A stretch of DNA of 56,475 bases from an uncultured Paracoccaceae bacterium (lineage in GTDB: Bacteria; Pseudomonadota; Alphaproteobacteria; Rhodobacterales; Rhodobacteraceae): positions 1 to 56,475 of the forward strand of contig CALLAF010000010.1 of the NCBI GenBank assembly GCA_938002605.1, written 5' to 3'. Below the pieces are notes generated by a model. The model was given only the letters and a program-made list of their open reading frames with translations. It had not been told where the DNA came from and made no database searches. The stretch's first letter is position 1, and every line of letters starts with the position of its first letter. Both the position numbers and the translations under genes were made by a program. Below, in pieces: positions 1-7,740 of the stretch.

Positions 1-85
1 GCAGGTCGCAGAGATCCAGATCCGCGCTGCCATTCTCAATGGCTTCACCGCACTGGGCATCCCGAAAACCGTCGCCGCAGCATAA
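1..85 (+). CDS. IS5-family transposase, C-terminal fragment
   Basis: Read from base 2, the frame gives 27 residues ending VAEIQIRAAILNGFTALGIP... and a TAA stop at 83-85. This tail (EIQ-R-A-ILN-FTALG-P) is the typical C-terminus of IS5-family DDE transposases. The fragment is cut by the window edge and lacks the catalytic DDE residues, so activity of this copy cannot be judged. The stop lies 54 bases before the terminal inverted repeat, as expected for a complete IS end. Confidence 0.85.
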   Translation, partial: QVAEIQIRAAILNGFTALGIPKTVAAA

Positions 86-139
86 ATCCGTCTGAGGTAA
101 GGGGTACTCAACCCAAGGCTCCATTTGTGCAACAAAGCC
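1..139 (+). mobile_element. right end of an IS5-family insertion sequence (partial)
   Basis: The first 139 bases are the exact reverse complement of 56336-56474, so the same element lies at both window ends in opposite orientation. The outer boundary is set by the terminal inverted repeat: read inward from 139 it is GGCTTTGTTGCACAAATGG, which resembles the ends of the IS903/IS427-type branch of the IS5 family. Only the 3' end of the transposase and the non-coding tail are present. The base directly outside is 140, but no target duplication can be tested because the other end of this copy lies outside the window. Family placement rests on the terminal repeat plus the transposase tail; I cannot name the exact IS. 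Confidence 0.9.
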
Positions 140-210
140 AAGCCAAGGGCAACAAGCTACCCTCAGAGATTGAGAACATGCCCGTTCAGTTGGACCTAGA
201 GTTGGTGTGA
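140..210 (+). other. possible 3' remnant of a gene interrupted by the IS
   Basis: Immediately outside the IS one frame stays open for 22 codons and stops at TGA 208-210. It reads AKGNKLPSEIEN then MPVQLDLELV, a composition that looks coding rather than random. It has no start of its own. I read it as the tail of a gene cut by the IS insertion, but it is too short to assign. Confidence 0.25.
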
Positions 211-581
211 AGGCTTCATGAGAAGGTGGCGGCATTTTCGTCACAAAAATCTGAGTACCAAAGATAGATATAGCAGCCCGCGCAATCCCCCCATGGGGTG
301 GGTACGTCCCCCCTCACAGCACCTCCGCAACACCTTTCCTGCCTCACCCACATCAACGATCATCCTGCCCTTCTCTGGCCCGCTCAGAGCCTGTGCAGTT
401 GTGCCGATCAATGATGCTAAGGGCAGGGGGGGTATCCCCTTTTGTCTCACTAGGGCACGGTCTATTGGGACGTCTCATCATGATCAATCAAACTGTCTCA
501 TACAAATAGGGTTGACACCTTTGAGACACTTGCTCTACAACCTCTAAGACTTCATTGAGACACTTGGAAGGGATTGAGGCA
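211..581. other. gene-free stretch upstream of the resolvase
   Basis: No convincing gene is seen here. The reading frames on both strands that cover 218-547 have no recognisable domain and poor composition. The useful content is the repeat cluster at 443-562, annotated separately, and a possible -35 box TTGACA within 511-520 that would serve the resolvase. Confidence 0.5.
443..562. promoter_or_regulatory. TGTCTCA repeat cluster, candidate resolution (res) site and resolvase operator
   Basis: Five copies of one 7-mer lie directly in front of the serine resolvase: TGTCTCA at 443-449, CGTCTCA (one mismatch) at 471-477, TGTCTCA at 494-500, and the reverse orientation TGAGACA at 522-528 and 556-562. 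The 494-500/522-528 pair forms an inverted repeat spanning 35 bases. Resolvase res sites of the Tn3 type consist of paired, inverted short recognition half-sites spanning about 25-34 bases, placed next to the resolvase gene, and they double as autoregulatory operators. Assignment as res is inference from position and symmetry. Confidence 0.5.
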
Positions 582-1133
582 ATGATCGTAGGATATGCAC
601 GTACATCAACACTGGACCAGACAGCAGGGCTTGAAGCGCAAGAGCGTGACTTGACCAAAGCAGGTTGTGAGAAGTTGTTTGTTGAGCAAGTATCATCGGT
701 GGATGTAACAGCGCGTGAGAAGCTTGCTGAGGCCCTTGAGTTTATCCGCGAGGGTGACGTTATCGTGGTAACTAAGCTGGACCGTCTGGCCCGCTCAGTG
801 GCTCACATGCTGGAAATACAGGCTGACATAGAGGCCAAGGGCGCATCCCTCCGCATACTCGATATGAACATTGATACGGGCACCCCTAACGGACGCTTGA
901 TGCTAAATGTATTGGGCAGTGTTGCACAGTTTGAGCGTGAGATCATGCTTGAGAGACAGCGGGAGGGCATTGCTAAGGCCAAGGCAAAGGGTAAGTACAA
1001 GGGCAGGGCACCAACTGCGAAAGCCAAGGCGGACGAGGTTGCGAAGTTGCATGCTGAGGGACTTGGGGCGACTGCGATTGCCAAGCAACTGGGCATTGGT
1101 AGGGCAAGTGTCTATCGCATCCTTGCTGAATAA
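582..1133 (+). CDS. serine recombinase (resolvase/DNA invertase family)
   Basis: This is a small serine recombinase of 183 residues, the usual length for Tn3 resolvases and Gin/Hin invertases. The catalytic domain starts MIVGYARTST, with the nucleophile Ser9. KLDRLARS (65-72) carries two of the active-site arginines, and FERE (117-120) begins the long dimerisation helix. Residues 160-181 form the C-terminal helix-turn-helix (GATAIAKQLGIGRASVYRIL). The ATG at 582 is preferred over an in-frame TTG at 555 because it gives the conserved N-terminus and has GGAAGGG upstream. It lies between an IS end and the 3' end of a tRNA-Ser gene, and repeats in front of it resemble a res site. It probably resolves a transposon, plasmid or island intermediate. 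No other transposon genes are visible. Confidence 0.92.
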   Translation: MIVGYARTSTLDQTAGLEAQERDLTKAGCEKLFVEQVSSVDVTAREKLAEALEFIREGDVIVVTKLDRLARSVAHMLEIQADIEAKGASLRILDMNIDTGTPNGRLMLNVLGSVAQFEREIMLERQREGIAKAKAKGKYKGRAPTAKAKADEVAKLHAEGLGATAIAKQLGIGRASVYRILAE

Positions 1134-1217
1134 CCTGTGTTTTTCAAATAGGTCAATAGTGCTGACATATATTCACTCATCCTTGTCCGTATCAGTGTTT
1201 TTTAACAACCAAGGAAT

Positions 1218-1242
1218 GTGGTCAATGAGCGTGGTCAATGAG
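1218..1242 (+). repeat. tandem 12-base direct repeat
   Basis: GTGGTCAATGAG occurs at 1218-1229 and again at 1231-1242, one base apart. Related GGTCAA words occur near 1152 and 1242. The repeat sits in the 157 bases between the resolvase stop and the tRNA-Ser gene. Function is unknown; an iteron-like or recombinase-binding role is possible. Confidence 0.5.
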
Positions 1243-1290
1243 GTCAAAGATCATCACGTAAGTCATTGATTTGTAAGGCCATTAGGCGAA

Positions 1291-1380
1291 TGGCGGAGAC
1301 GAAGGGATTCGAACCCTCGAGACGGTTTCCCGCCTACTCCCTTAGCAGGGGAGCGCCTTCGACCACTCGGCCACGTCTCC
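1291..1380 (-). tRNA. tRNA-Ser (anticodon GCU)
   Basis: The reverse strand folds as a class II tRNA. The acceptor stem GGAGACG pairs with CGTCTCC, followed by discriminator G and an encoded CCA (1291-1293). The D-arm begins TGGCCGAGTGG. The anticodon loop lies in CCCCTGCTAAGGGAG with anticodon GCT, followed by a long variable arm and the T-arm GGGTTCGAATCCC. The long variable arm and the GCU anticodon identify serine (AGY codons). Its 3' end points towards the resolvase and IS, the orientation expected when a mobile element has used the tRNA 3' end as an attachment site. Confidence 0.96.
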
Positions 1381-1706
1381 GCCGACGCGTATAAGTGCGC
1401 GAAACCTGAGAGACAAGGCCAAAAAATGTTAGCTTGTGAAATAGTCTTGGTGTGGAAGGTATCGCAAATATTGGCTTGGATTCTTGCGTCCATATTGCAG
1501 GGTTGGACAGCAGGGTAAGAGGGCTGTGACTTGTTCGGGATCAGGGCAAGGTGCTTGGTTGCCGTTGTTACTTGTGGGGCAGGTCGCTAGTAGCATCGTC
1601 TCAAGCGTCACCCGAAAATGTGTCTGGCCATTAAAGGGAAACGTCGGGGCCCGATGCGCGCTCGCGCGGTCTGATTAGGCTTGCATCCGCATTATTCATT
1701 TCCTAT
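1381..1706. other. gene-free stretch between tRNA-Ser and the GbsR-like gene
   Basis: No domain or well-formed gene is visible on either strand. Short open frames at 1429-1611 (reverse) and 1484-1678 (forward) lack ribosome binding sites and recognisable composition. The stretch probably contains the tRNA promoter and the upstream half of the promoter of the next gene. Confidence 0.5.
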
Positions 1707-1726
1707 ATTTCTGTTATAACAGAAAT
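1707..1726. promoter_or_regulatory. 20-base perfect palindrome, likely operator of the GbsR/MarR-like gene
   Basis: ATTTCTGTTATAACAGAAAT is a perfect palindrome. It is nested in a wider pair CCTATA (1702-1707) / TATAGG (about 1732-1737). It sits just in front of a MarR/GbsR-type regulator, a class that binds short palindromes and commonly represses its own gene, so autoregulation is the natural reading. It may overlap the 5' end of the coding region if the gene starts upstream of the first ATG. Confidence 0.6.
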
Positions 1727-1781
1727 TACAGATATAGGTCGCCCGCAAGCCATTGATCAGTTCATTCTGTATTGGGGCGAT

Positions 1782-2276
1782 ATGGGTAGTCAGTGGGGCG
1801 TTAACCGTTCGGTCGCGCAGGTGCATGCGCTTTTGTATTTGGCCGTCGACCCAATGAATGCCGAGCAGATTTCTGACCGCTTGGGAATTGCCCGTTCAAA
1901 TGTGTCGAATTCTCTCAAGGAGTTGGTCGCGTGGCGTTTGATCCGACGGGTGCCAATCGCGGGGGATCGTCGCGAATATTTTGTGGCCGAAGTCGACGTT
2001 TGGGAAATGGCCTTGCGCATTGCTCAGGGTCGACGTGAGCGTGAGATTGATCCCGCCATGTCAGCTATCTCGGAATGTGTGGCATTGGCGCAGGACGATC
2101 GGGCAATAGCGCCAGAGGTTTTGCAGCGTTTGACTGAAATGCAAGGGTTTCTGGACAATACCACACGTTGGTACGACCAGATGCGCGGCGTGCCCAAAAC
2201 GCAGCTTATCCGGCTGGTCGGGCTTGGCGATAAGGTCATTAAACTACTGAATTTTGCGGGTGGAAAACGGAAATAG
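1782..2276 (+). CDS. GbsR/MarR-family transcriptional regulator
   Basis: From the first ATG the protein has 164 residues with a winged helix. The recognition region AEQISDRLGIARSNVSNSLK is followed by the wing RRVPIAGDRREYF. The C-terminal half is helical. GbsR relatives usually begin with a segment like FILYWGDMGSQWGVNR. Here the residues QFILYWGD are encoded in the same frame directly before the ATG (about 1758-1781), so the true start probably lies upstream. No ATG, GTG or TTG is available in that frame before the stop at 1632. ATG 1782 has GGGGCG just upstream and may be used. The DUF4166 gene follows 38 bases later and is likely controlled together with it. Confidence 0.85.
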   Translation: MGSQWGVNRSVAQVHALLYLAVDPMNAEQISDRLGIARSNVSNSLKELVAWRLIRRVPIAGDRREYFVAEVDVWEMALRIAQGRREREIDPAMSAISECVALAQDDRAIAPEVLQRLTEMQGFLDNTTRWYDQMRGVPKTQLIRLVGLGDKVIKLLNFAGGKRK

Positions 2277-2314
2277 CCCGCTGATAGAGTATCGAAGACT
2301 TGGAAGGAAGCATC

Positions 2315-2983
2315 ATGCCATCGATCCATATTGCGTCTAAGGTCAAGCAAACCCCAATCTGCATCGATCCGCAAACTACCGATCTACGATTTCGCAATCT
2401 TTTGGGCGCACGCGCTTGGGCACGGTTGCCCGCGGCTATTCGAAAGCGTTTCGGCAAACGTCTTTGCGCCGGACAAAGTGTCGCTTACCAAGGCGTCGTG
2501 ACCGCAATGAAAATGAATGCGGCGGGTTGGGTGCTTGCGCAGGCGGCACGTGTGATCGGTGCGCCGTTTCCGTTTGACCGCAGTAGCTTGCACCAGCCCG
2601 CCGTGGTTGTCGTGACCGAAGACAGGGCAAGCGATGGGCAGTTTTGGGTGCGCCAGTACGGGCGCGCACGCGGGTTTCCGCAAGTTGTGCATAGCTCAAA
2701 ACGGTTTGCTGGGGTGACCGGGCTTGAAGAATATATCGGCTATGGGATTGGCATGACCCTACAGGTTGAGGCCGGCGACGAGGCGCTTTTGTTCAAGAGC
2801 GATCATTTTTTCCTACAGATTGGCGGGCGCAGGTTCCACTTGCCGCGCATGTTTAGCCCAGGCAAAGTAGTGGTTGGGCATCACGATCTAGGGGATGGTT
2901 GCTTTCGGTTTTCATTGGCGGTGGCCCATCCGCTATTTGGCGATTTGCTGCGCCAAGACGCAGTGTTTCGCGATGCGAACTAA
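2315..2983 (+). CDS. DUF4166 domain-containing protein
   Basis: This is a 222-residue soluble-looking protein matching the DUF4166 type, with the conserved middle segment FWVRQYGRARGFPQVVHSSK and a C-terminal part typical of that family. ATG 2315 is chosen over a TTG at 2300 because GGAAGGAAGC lies 3-12 bases before it. It follows the GbsR-like regulator on the same strand, and the LysR gene follows after 18 bases. DUF4166 domains also occur fused to saccharopine-dehydrogenase-like or membrane proteins elsewhere; here it stands alone. No biochemical function is known to me. Confidence 0.75.
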   Translation: MPSIHIASKVKQTPICIDPQTTDLRFRNLLGARAWARLPAAIRKRFGKRLCAGQSVAYQGVVTAMKMNAAGWVLAQAARVIGAPFPFDRSSLHQPAVVVVTEDRASDGQFWVRQYGRARGFPQVVHSSKRFAGVTGLEEYIGYGIGMTLQVEAGDEALLFKSDHFFLQIGGRRFHLPRMFSPGKVVVGHHDLGDGCFRFSLAVAHPLFGDLLRQDAVFRDAN

Positions 2984-3001
2984 ATCATAGATCGGACGAA
3001 G

Positions 3002-3898
3002 ATGCGCCTGAACCTCAAACAGCTAGAAGCCTTTATTTGGGTTGCGGATATGCAAAGCTTTCGGCGGGCGGCGGACCGGCTGAATACGACGCAGCCGAAT
3101 ATCTCGGCGCGTATTGCGCGGCTTGAAACTGCGCTGAACACGCAATTGATGACGCGTGACGCGGGATCAGTGCATCTTACGGATAAGGGGCGCGATCTAT
3201 TGGTGCACGCGCGCCGGGTCATGGACGCGGCGGATGCGATGGTTGTCGCAGCCGATCAAAAGCAACTGGTCTCGGGGACATTGCGGCTTGGGGTGACTGA
3301 GATGATCGTGCATACGTGGTTGCGCGACTATTTGCGTGCACTCAAGGAGGGCTACCCGAACCTATCGGTCGAGTTGACAGTGGACCTATCTGCCAATCTT
3401 GAACGTGGCCTTGAAGAGCGGGCACTGGATTTGGCGCTGCAAAATGGGCCGTTTCAGAGGCTTTCAAGTGGTGAGGCGCCGTTGGGGTCTTATGAAATGA
3501 TCTGGGTTGCGGCCCCGGATATTGCCCTGAAAGGGGTGGCCCGTATGGATGATTTGGCTGGTCATCCTATTCTGACCCATGCGCGCAATACGCGCCTATT
3601 TGATCAGGTCGCAGCACATTTTGCACAGCGCCGTGACCTGAATGTACATCTGGTGCCCTCCAGCAATCTCGCGGCCTGTTTGCATATGACATTGAATGGG
3701 ATGGGTATCGCGACCCTGCCTGCTGCAATGGTCGCCACTGAACTGGCTGGGGGGGCATTGCGCCAGATCGACTATGGCTGGTCACCAGCGCCGCTCGACT
3801 TTTATGCGCGCTATGATGCTGAACGGGCGTCGGCTGCAATTGCGAATTGTGCCGGTAAAGCGGCACAGGTGGCGCAGGGGTATGATCAAAAAAGATGA
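3002..3898 (+). CDS. LysR-family transcriptional regulator
   Basis: A 298-residue protein of standard LysR length. The N-terminal winged helix (MRLNLKQLEAFIWVADMQSF then RRAADRLNTTQPNISARIARLE) is followed by a periplasmic-binding-protein-like effector domain from about residue 90 (LRLGVTEMIVHTWLRDYLRALK). It lies 84 bases upstream of, and on the same strand as, the hydantoinase operon, which it probably controls. LysR regulators more often stand divergent from their targets, so an internal promoter in 3899-3982 is likely. The effector is probably the pathway substrate or an intermediate. Confidence 0.92.
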   Translation: MRLNLKQLEAFIWVADMQSFRRAADRLNTTQPNISARIARLETALNTQLMTRDAGSVHLTDKGRDLLVHARRVMDAADAMVVAADQKQLVSGTLRLGVTEMIVHTWLRDYLRALKEGYPNLSVELTVDLSANLERGLEERALDLALQNGPFQRLSSGEAPLGSYEMIWVAAPDIALKGVARMDDLAGHPILTHARNTRLFDQVAAHFAQRRDLNVHLVPSSNLAACLHMTLNGMGIATLPAAMVATELAGGALRQIDYGWSPAPLDFYARYDAERASAAIANCAGKAAQVAQGYDQKR

Positions 3899-3915
3899 TC
3901 GTAATGATACAATTA

Positions 3916-3926
3916 AACAATTTGTT
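3916..3926. promoter_or_regulatory. short palindrome in front of the hydantoinase operon, possible LysR site
   Basis: AACAATTTGTT is an odd palindrome inside an AT-rich stretch between the LysR gene and the operon start. LysR boxes are AT-rich interrupted dyads, so this is a plausible site, but the match is short. Confidence 0.3.
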
Positions 3927-3982
3927 ATGATGATGTGCAGCGTCTAGCCTTTCTGTAAACAACAGTTTGGGACCCGTGGCAT

Positions 3983-6058
3983 ATGCAACATAACATTCGC
4001 TTGGGCGTCGATATTGGCGGCACATTTACAGATGTCGTGCTTGAAGTTGGCGCAGCGCAGTTTTCAACTAAGGTTCTGACGACCTACGCAGCCCCCGAGG
4101 ATGCGATAATCGACGGGATGCATCAAGTTTGTGCCAAGGCGGGGATCGCGCCCGGTGCGATTTCGCAGATCATTCACGGCACGACTTTGGCAACAAATGC
4201 GCTGATTGAACGGCGAGGCGCCAAGACTGCGTTGATCACGACCGAAGGCTTTCGCGATGTGATTGAGATGCGTACCGAAAGCCGGTTTGAGCAATATGAT
4301 CTGAATTTGCAATTGCCTGAACCGCTGTTGCCGCGCCAGCATCGTTTTACCTTGTCCGAACGGATGGATGCGCAAGGCAATGTGTTGATCCCGTTAGACC
4401 GTGCGGATGTCGAAGCCCTTGCAGATCAGATTGCACCCATGGGATTTGAAAGCATCGCCGTGGGCTTGATTCATGCCTATTTGAATGACGCGCATGAACA
4501 GGTGATCCGCGACGTGTTTGCGCAAAAATTACCGGATGTGATGGTGTCTATTTCGTCCGAGGTGTCCCCACAGATGCGCGAATACGAACGGTTCAACACG
4601 ACCGTGGCCAATGCCTATATTAAACCTTTGATGAAATCCTATCTAGGGCGGCTCAAGGGGCGGTTGGCCGAAGAAGGGGCAGGGTGCCCGATCTTTTTGA
4701 TGCATTCGGGCGGTGGGATCATCAGCCTAGAAAGCGCGGCAGAATTCCCCGTGCGTTTGGTCGAATCTGGACCGGCGGGCGGCGCAGTGTTCGCAGCGAA
4801 CATTGCTGCGCGGTATGACCTAAATAAAGTATTGTCATTTGATATGGGTGGCACGACGGCCAAAATTTGTCTGATCAAAGATCAAACACCCAAAACTGCC
4901 CGCGTGTTCGAAGTTGCGCGCACATACCGTTTCAAAAAAGGGTCGGGTATGCCAATTTCTATCCCCGTGATCGACATGGTCGAAATCGGGGCAGGCGGCG
5001 GCAGTCTGGCACATGTCGACGCAATGCGCCAAATCCGTGTCGGCCCGGAAAGCGCTGGGTCAGAGCCGGGGCCCGCCTGTTACGGGCGCGGTGGCGCGCG
5101 CCCTGCGGTCACCGATGCAGATCTGACACTGGGTAAACTAGACCCTGATAATTTCGCGGGCGGGTCAATTCAACTGCACGCCGATGCATCTGCAACAGCA
5201 CTTAGCGAACTTGGCGCGCCTTTGGATATGGACGCGCTGACCGCTGCGCATGGGCTGGCCGAAGTGGTTGATGAAAACATGGCGAATGCTGCACGGGTGC
5301 ACGCGGTTGAAAACGGCGAAGACCTTGCCGATTACACAATGATCGCTTTTGGCGGCGCCGCGCCGTTGCATGCCGGGCGATTGTGCGAAAAACTCGGCGT
5401 GCAGCGGCTTTTGGTGCCAACAGGTGCCGGCGTTGGATCTGCCATCGGTTTTTTGCGTGCGCCATTTAGTTTTGAAGCAACCCGCAGCGTCTATATGAAA
5501 TTGTCGGATTTCGCGCCGAAGACCGTGAAAACACTGCTGTCAGATATGGAGACAGAGGCAACAGGGTTTGTGCGCACTTGCGATGCTGACGCTGATATCC
5601 ATGCCGAATACAAAGTCTATATGCGCTACACAGGGCAGGGCTGGGAAATCCCGATCAGCTTGACCCGTGCGCAGGCGATGGCCCCCGATGTCGCCACTTT
5701 CCAAAGCCTGTTCGAGGCGGATTACACCGCGCTTTTCGGGCGCACAGTTGCCGGGATGGATATTGAAATCACGGTCTGGGCGGTGAATGCGACGACGGAT
5801 GCGGCGCAAGCAGACGCGCTGGCCGAGGTATCCACCGAAAGCCGCGTGCAGGCTAACGCGAAGCGCAGCCTGTTTGATCCCGCACTGAGCAAGATCGTGG
5901 ATGCTGCGGTGATAGCACGCGCCGATCTGGCACAGGGGGCGACTATTCCCGGCCCTGCACTGATCACCGAGGACGAAACTACAATTGTTGTGCCAAGCAG
6001 CCGCCAAGCCACGGCGCGCGTGGACGGCACAATTGATATCAATGAGGTGAAAGCATGA
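3983..6058 (+). CDS. hyuA: hydantoinase/oxoprolinase family protein, subunit A
   Basis: This 691-residue protein is the ATP-binding half of the hydantoinase/5-oxoprolinase/acetone carboxylase superfamily. The N-terminal Hydant_A_N domain begins GVDIGGTFTDVVLE (8-21), the phosphate-binding motif of this ASKHA-like fold, with HGTTLATNALIERRGAKT near 60-77. The central Hydantoinase_A domain has VLSFDMGGTTAKICLI and GPACYGRGG. Family members open lactam, hydantoin or related C-N ring bonds with ATP, working with subunit B. The gene begins a five-gene operon and overlaps hyuB by ATGA. The actual substrate cannot be read from sequence: N-methylhydantoinase, 5-oxoprolinase and uncharacterised relatives share this architecture. 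Confidence 0.93.
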   Translation: MQHNIRLGVDIGGTFTDVVLEVGAAQFSTKVLTTYAAPEDAIIDGMHQVCAKAGIAPGAISQIIHGTTLATNALIERRGAKTALITTEGFRDVIEMRTESRFEQYDLNLQLPEPLLPRQHRFTLSERMDAQGNVLIPLDRADVEALADQIAPMGFESIAVGLIHAYLNDAHEQVIRDVFAQKLPDVMVSISSEVSPQMREYERFNTTVANAYIKPLMKSYLGRLKGRLAEEGAGCPIFLMHSGGGIISLESAAEFPVRLVESGPAGGAVFAANIAARYDLNKVLSFDMGGTTAKICLIKDQTPKTARVFEVARTYRFKKGSGMPISIPVIDMVEIGAGGGSLAHVDAMRQIRVGPESAGSEPGPACYGRGGARPAVTDADLTLGKLDPDNFAGGSIQLHADASATALSELGAPLDMDALTAAHGLAEVVDENMANAARVHAVENGEDLADYTMIAFGGAAPLHAGRLCEKLGVQRLLVPTGAGVGSAIGFLRAPFSFEATRSVYMKLSDFAPKTVKTLLSDMETEATGFVRTCDADADIHAEYKVYMRYTGQGWEIPISLTRAQAMAPDVATFQSLFEADYTALFGRTVAGMDIEITVWAVNATTDAAQADALAEVSTESRVQANAKRSLFDPALSKIVDAAVIARADLAQGATIPGPALITEDETTIVVPSSRQATARVDGTIDINEVKA

Positions 6059-7740
6059 GCAACGTCGCCAACCAAGTCATGTGGAACCGCTTGATTTCTA
6101 TCGTCGAAGAACAGGCGCAAGCGCTTGTCCGCACCGCGTTTTCAACATCTGTCCGTGAGGCAGGTGATCTGTCGGCAGGTGTTTATAATGCGGATGGTCT
6201 GATGCTGGCCCAAGCGGTAACTGGCACGCCGGGGCATGTGAACGCGATGGCGGATGCCGTTGCGCATTTCATCCGCCGTATCGGGCGCGACAATCTCTGC
6301 GAAGGCGATGTATATATCACAAACGATCCTTGGGAAGGCACCGGGCATCTTCATGATATCACGGTCGTCACACCGTCATTTCACAATGGCAATCATGTCG
6401 GTTTTTTTGCATGCACTGCCCATGTTGTCGATATCGGTGGGCGCGGCTTTGGGGCTGACGCGGCAAGCGTCTATGAAGAAGGCATTTATATTCCGATCAT
6501 GAAATTTGCGGATCGTGGCACGGTGGATCAAACCTTGATCCATATGCTGCGTGGCAATGTGCGTGAACCAGATCAATTGGTTGGTGATTTGTACGCTTTG
6601 GCCACCTGCAACGAGATTGGCCAGCGAAGGCTGGCTGAAATGTTGGATGAATTTGCATTGGTTGATCTGAACGGGATCGGCGCGTTCATTCTTGAAAACT
6701 CGCGCCGTGCGACGTTGGAAAAAATCGCCGGTTTGCCACAAGCCAGCGCTGATGGTGGCATGACGATTGATGGGTTCGATGTGCCAATTGACTTGCGCGT
6801 CAAGCTGACCATCGAAAAAGACCGGATGATCTGTGATTTCGCAGGCACGTCGGGGTTAGACAAAAAAGGGATCAACGTCCCGCTTGTCTATACAAAGGCC
6901 TACGCGTGTTATGCGCTCAAATGCGCGGTGGCACCCGAAATCCCGAATAACGCGGCTTCGCTTGCCCCGTTTGAGGTCACGGCCCCGGTCAACAGTATCG
7001 TCAACGCTGTGCATCCGGCCCCTGTCGCGCTGCGCCATATCATCGGGCATATGATCCCGGACACGGTATATGATGCGCTTGATAAAATACTGCCCGCGAC
7101 GGTGCCCGCCGAAGGGGCAGGGTGCTTGTGTAATTTCCAAGTCAGCCTGCGCCCCGCACCGGGGCAAGATGGCGCACGGTCCGAGGTTCTTGCCTTTAAT
7201 TCTGGCGGTGCTGGCGCGCGGCCAACAGTGGATGGGTTGAACGCGACGGCATTTCCGTCGGGCGTCATGACAATGCCGATTGAGGCGACAGAACATACCG
7301 GCCCGGTGATCATCTGGCGCAAAGAGCTGCGGCCTGATAGCGGCGGCGCTGGGCAATATCGCGGTGGGTTAGGCCAGTTCATGGAGGTCGGCGCGACCAA
7401 GGGCTATGAGTTTGACTTTTCAGCGATGTTCGACCGGGTTGATCACCCCGCGCGCGGGCGACGGGGCGGCGAAAGCGGCGGCCCCACCACAATTTCACGC
7501 GATGATGGTGCCGCAATGCAAGGTAAAGGCAAACAATTTGTACCGGATGGTGCAAGGGTGATCCTTGGGCTGCCGGGGGGGGCAGGGTACGGCGATGCTG
7601 CTGCACGCGATCCAGACCTGATCAAACGCGATCTGGCGCGTGGCTATATTTCTGCGCAATCTGCGATGGACGACTACGGGCTGTCGGAACAGACTGTGGC
7701 CGCAATTTTGGACGCTGTTGCAAAAGGAGAAACCGCATGA
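6055..7740 (+). CDS. hyuB: hydantoinase/oxoprolinase family protein, subunit B
   Basis: 561 residues covering the whole Hydantoinase_B domain. Recognisable segments are AFSTSVREAGDLSAGVYNAD, ITNDPWEGTGHLHDITVV and the C-terminal LGLPGGAGYGDAAARDP. It overlaps hyuA and the following oxidoreductase by ATGA at both ends, so translation is coupled. Together A and B form the ATP-dependent ring-opening enzyme predicted for the first catabolic step. Length is normal for a free-standing B subunit (500-600 residues). Confidence 0.93.
   Translation: MSNVANQVMWNRLISIVEEQAQALVRTAFSTSVREAGDLSAGVYNADGLMLAQAVTGTPGHVNAMADAVAHFIRRIGRDNLCEGDVYITNDPWEGTGHLHDITVVTPSFHNGNHVGFFACTAHVVDIGGRGFGADAASVYEEGIYIPIMKFADRGTVDQTLIHMLRGNVREPDQLVGDLYALATCNEIGQRRLAEMLDEFALVDLNGIGAFILENSRRATLEKIAGLPQASADGGMTIDGFDVPIDLRVKLTIEKDRMICDFAGTSGLDKKGINVPLVYTKAYACYALKCAVAPEIPNNAASLAPFEVTAPVNSIVNAVHPAPVALRHIIGHMIPDTVYDALDKILPATVPAEGAGCLCNFQVSLRPAPGQDGARSEVLAFNSGGAGARPTVDGLNATAFPSGVMTMPIEATEHTGPVIIWRKELRPDSGGAGQYRGGLGQFMEVGATKGYEFDFSAMFDRVDHPARGRRGGESGGPTTISRDDGAAMQGKGKQFVPDGARVILGLPGGAGYGDAAARDPDLIKRDLARGYISAQSAMDDYGLSEQTVAAILDAVAKGETA

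Noticed and set aside
218..547. 109-codon forward reading frame upstream of the resolvase
   Set aside because: It has no ribosome site or domain, its composition is unlike its neighbours, and it overlaps the repeat cluster that better explains the region.
1263..1493. Reverse reading frame across the tRNA-Ser gene
   Set aside because: It runs through a clear tRNA and its residues derive from the tRNA sequence.
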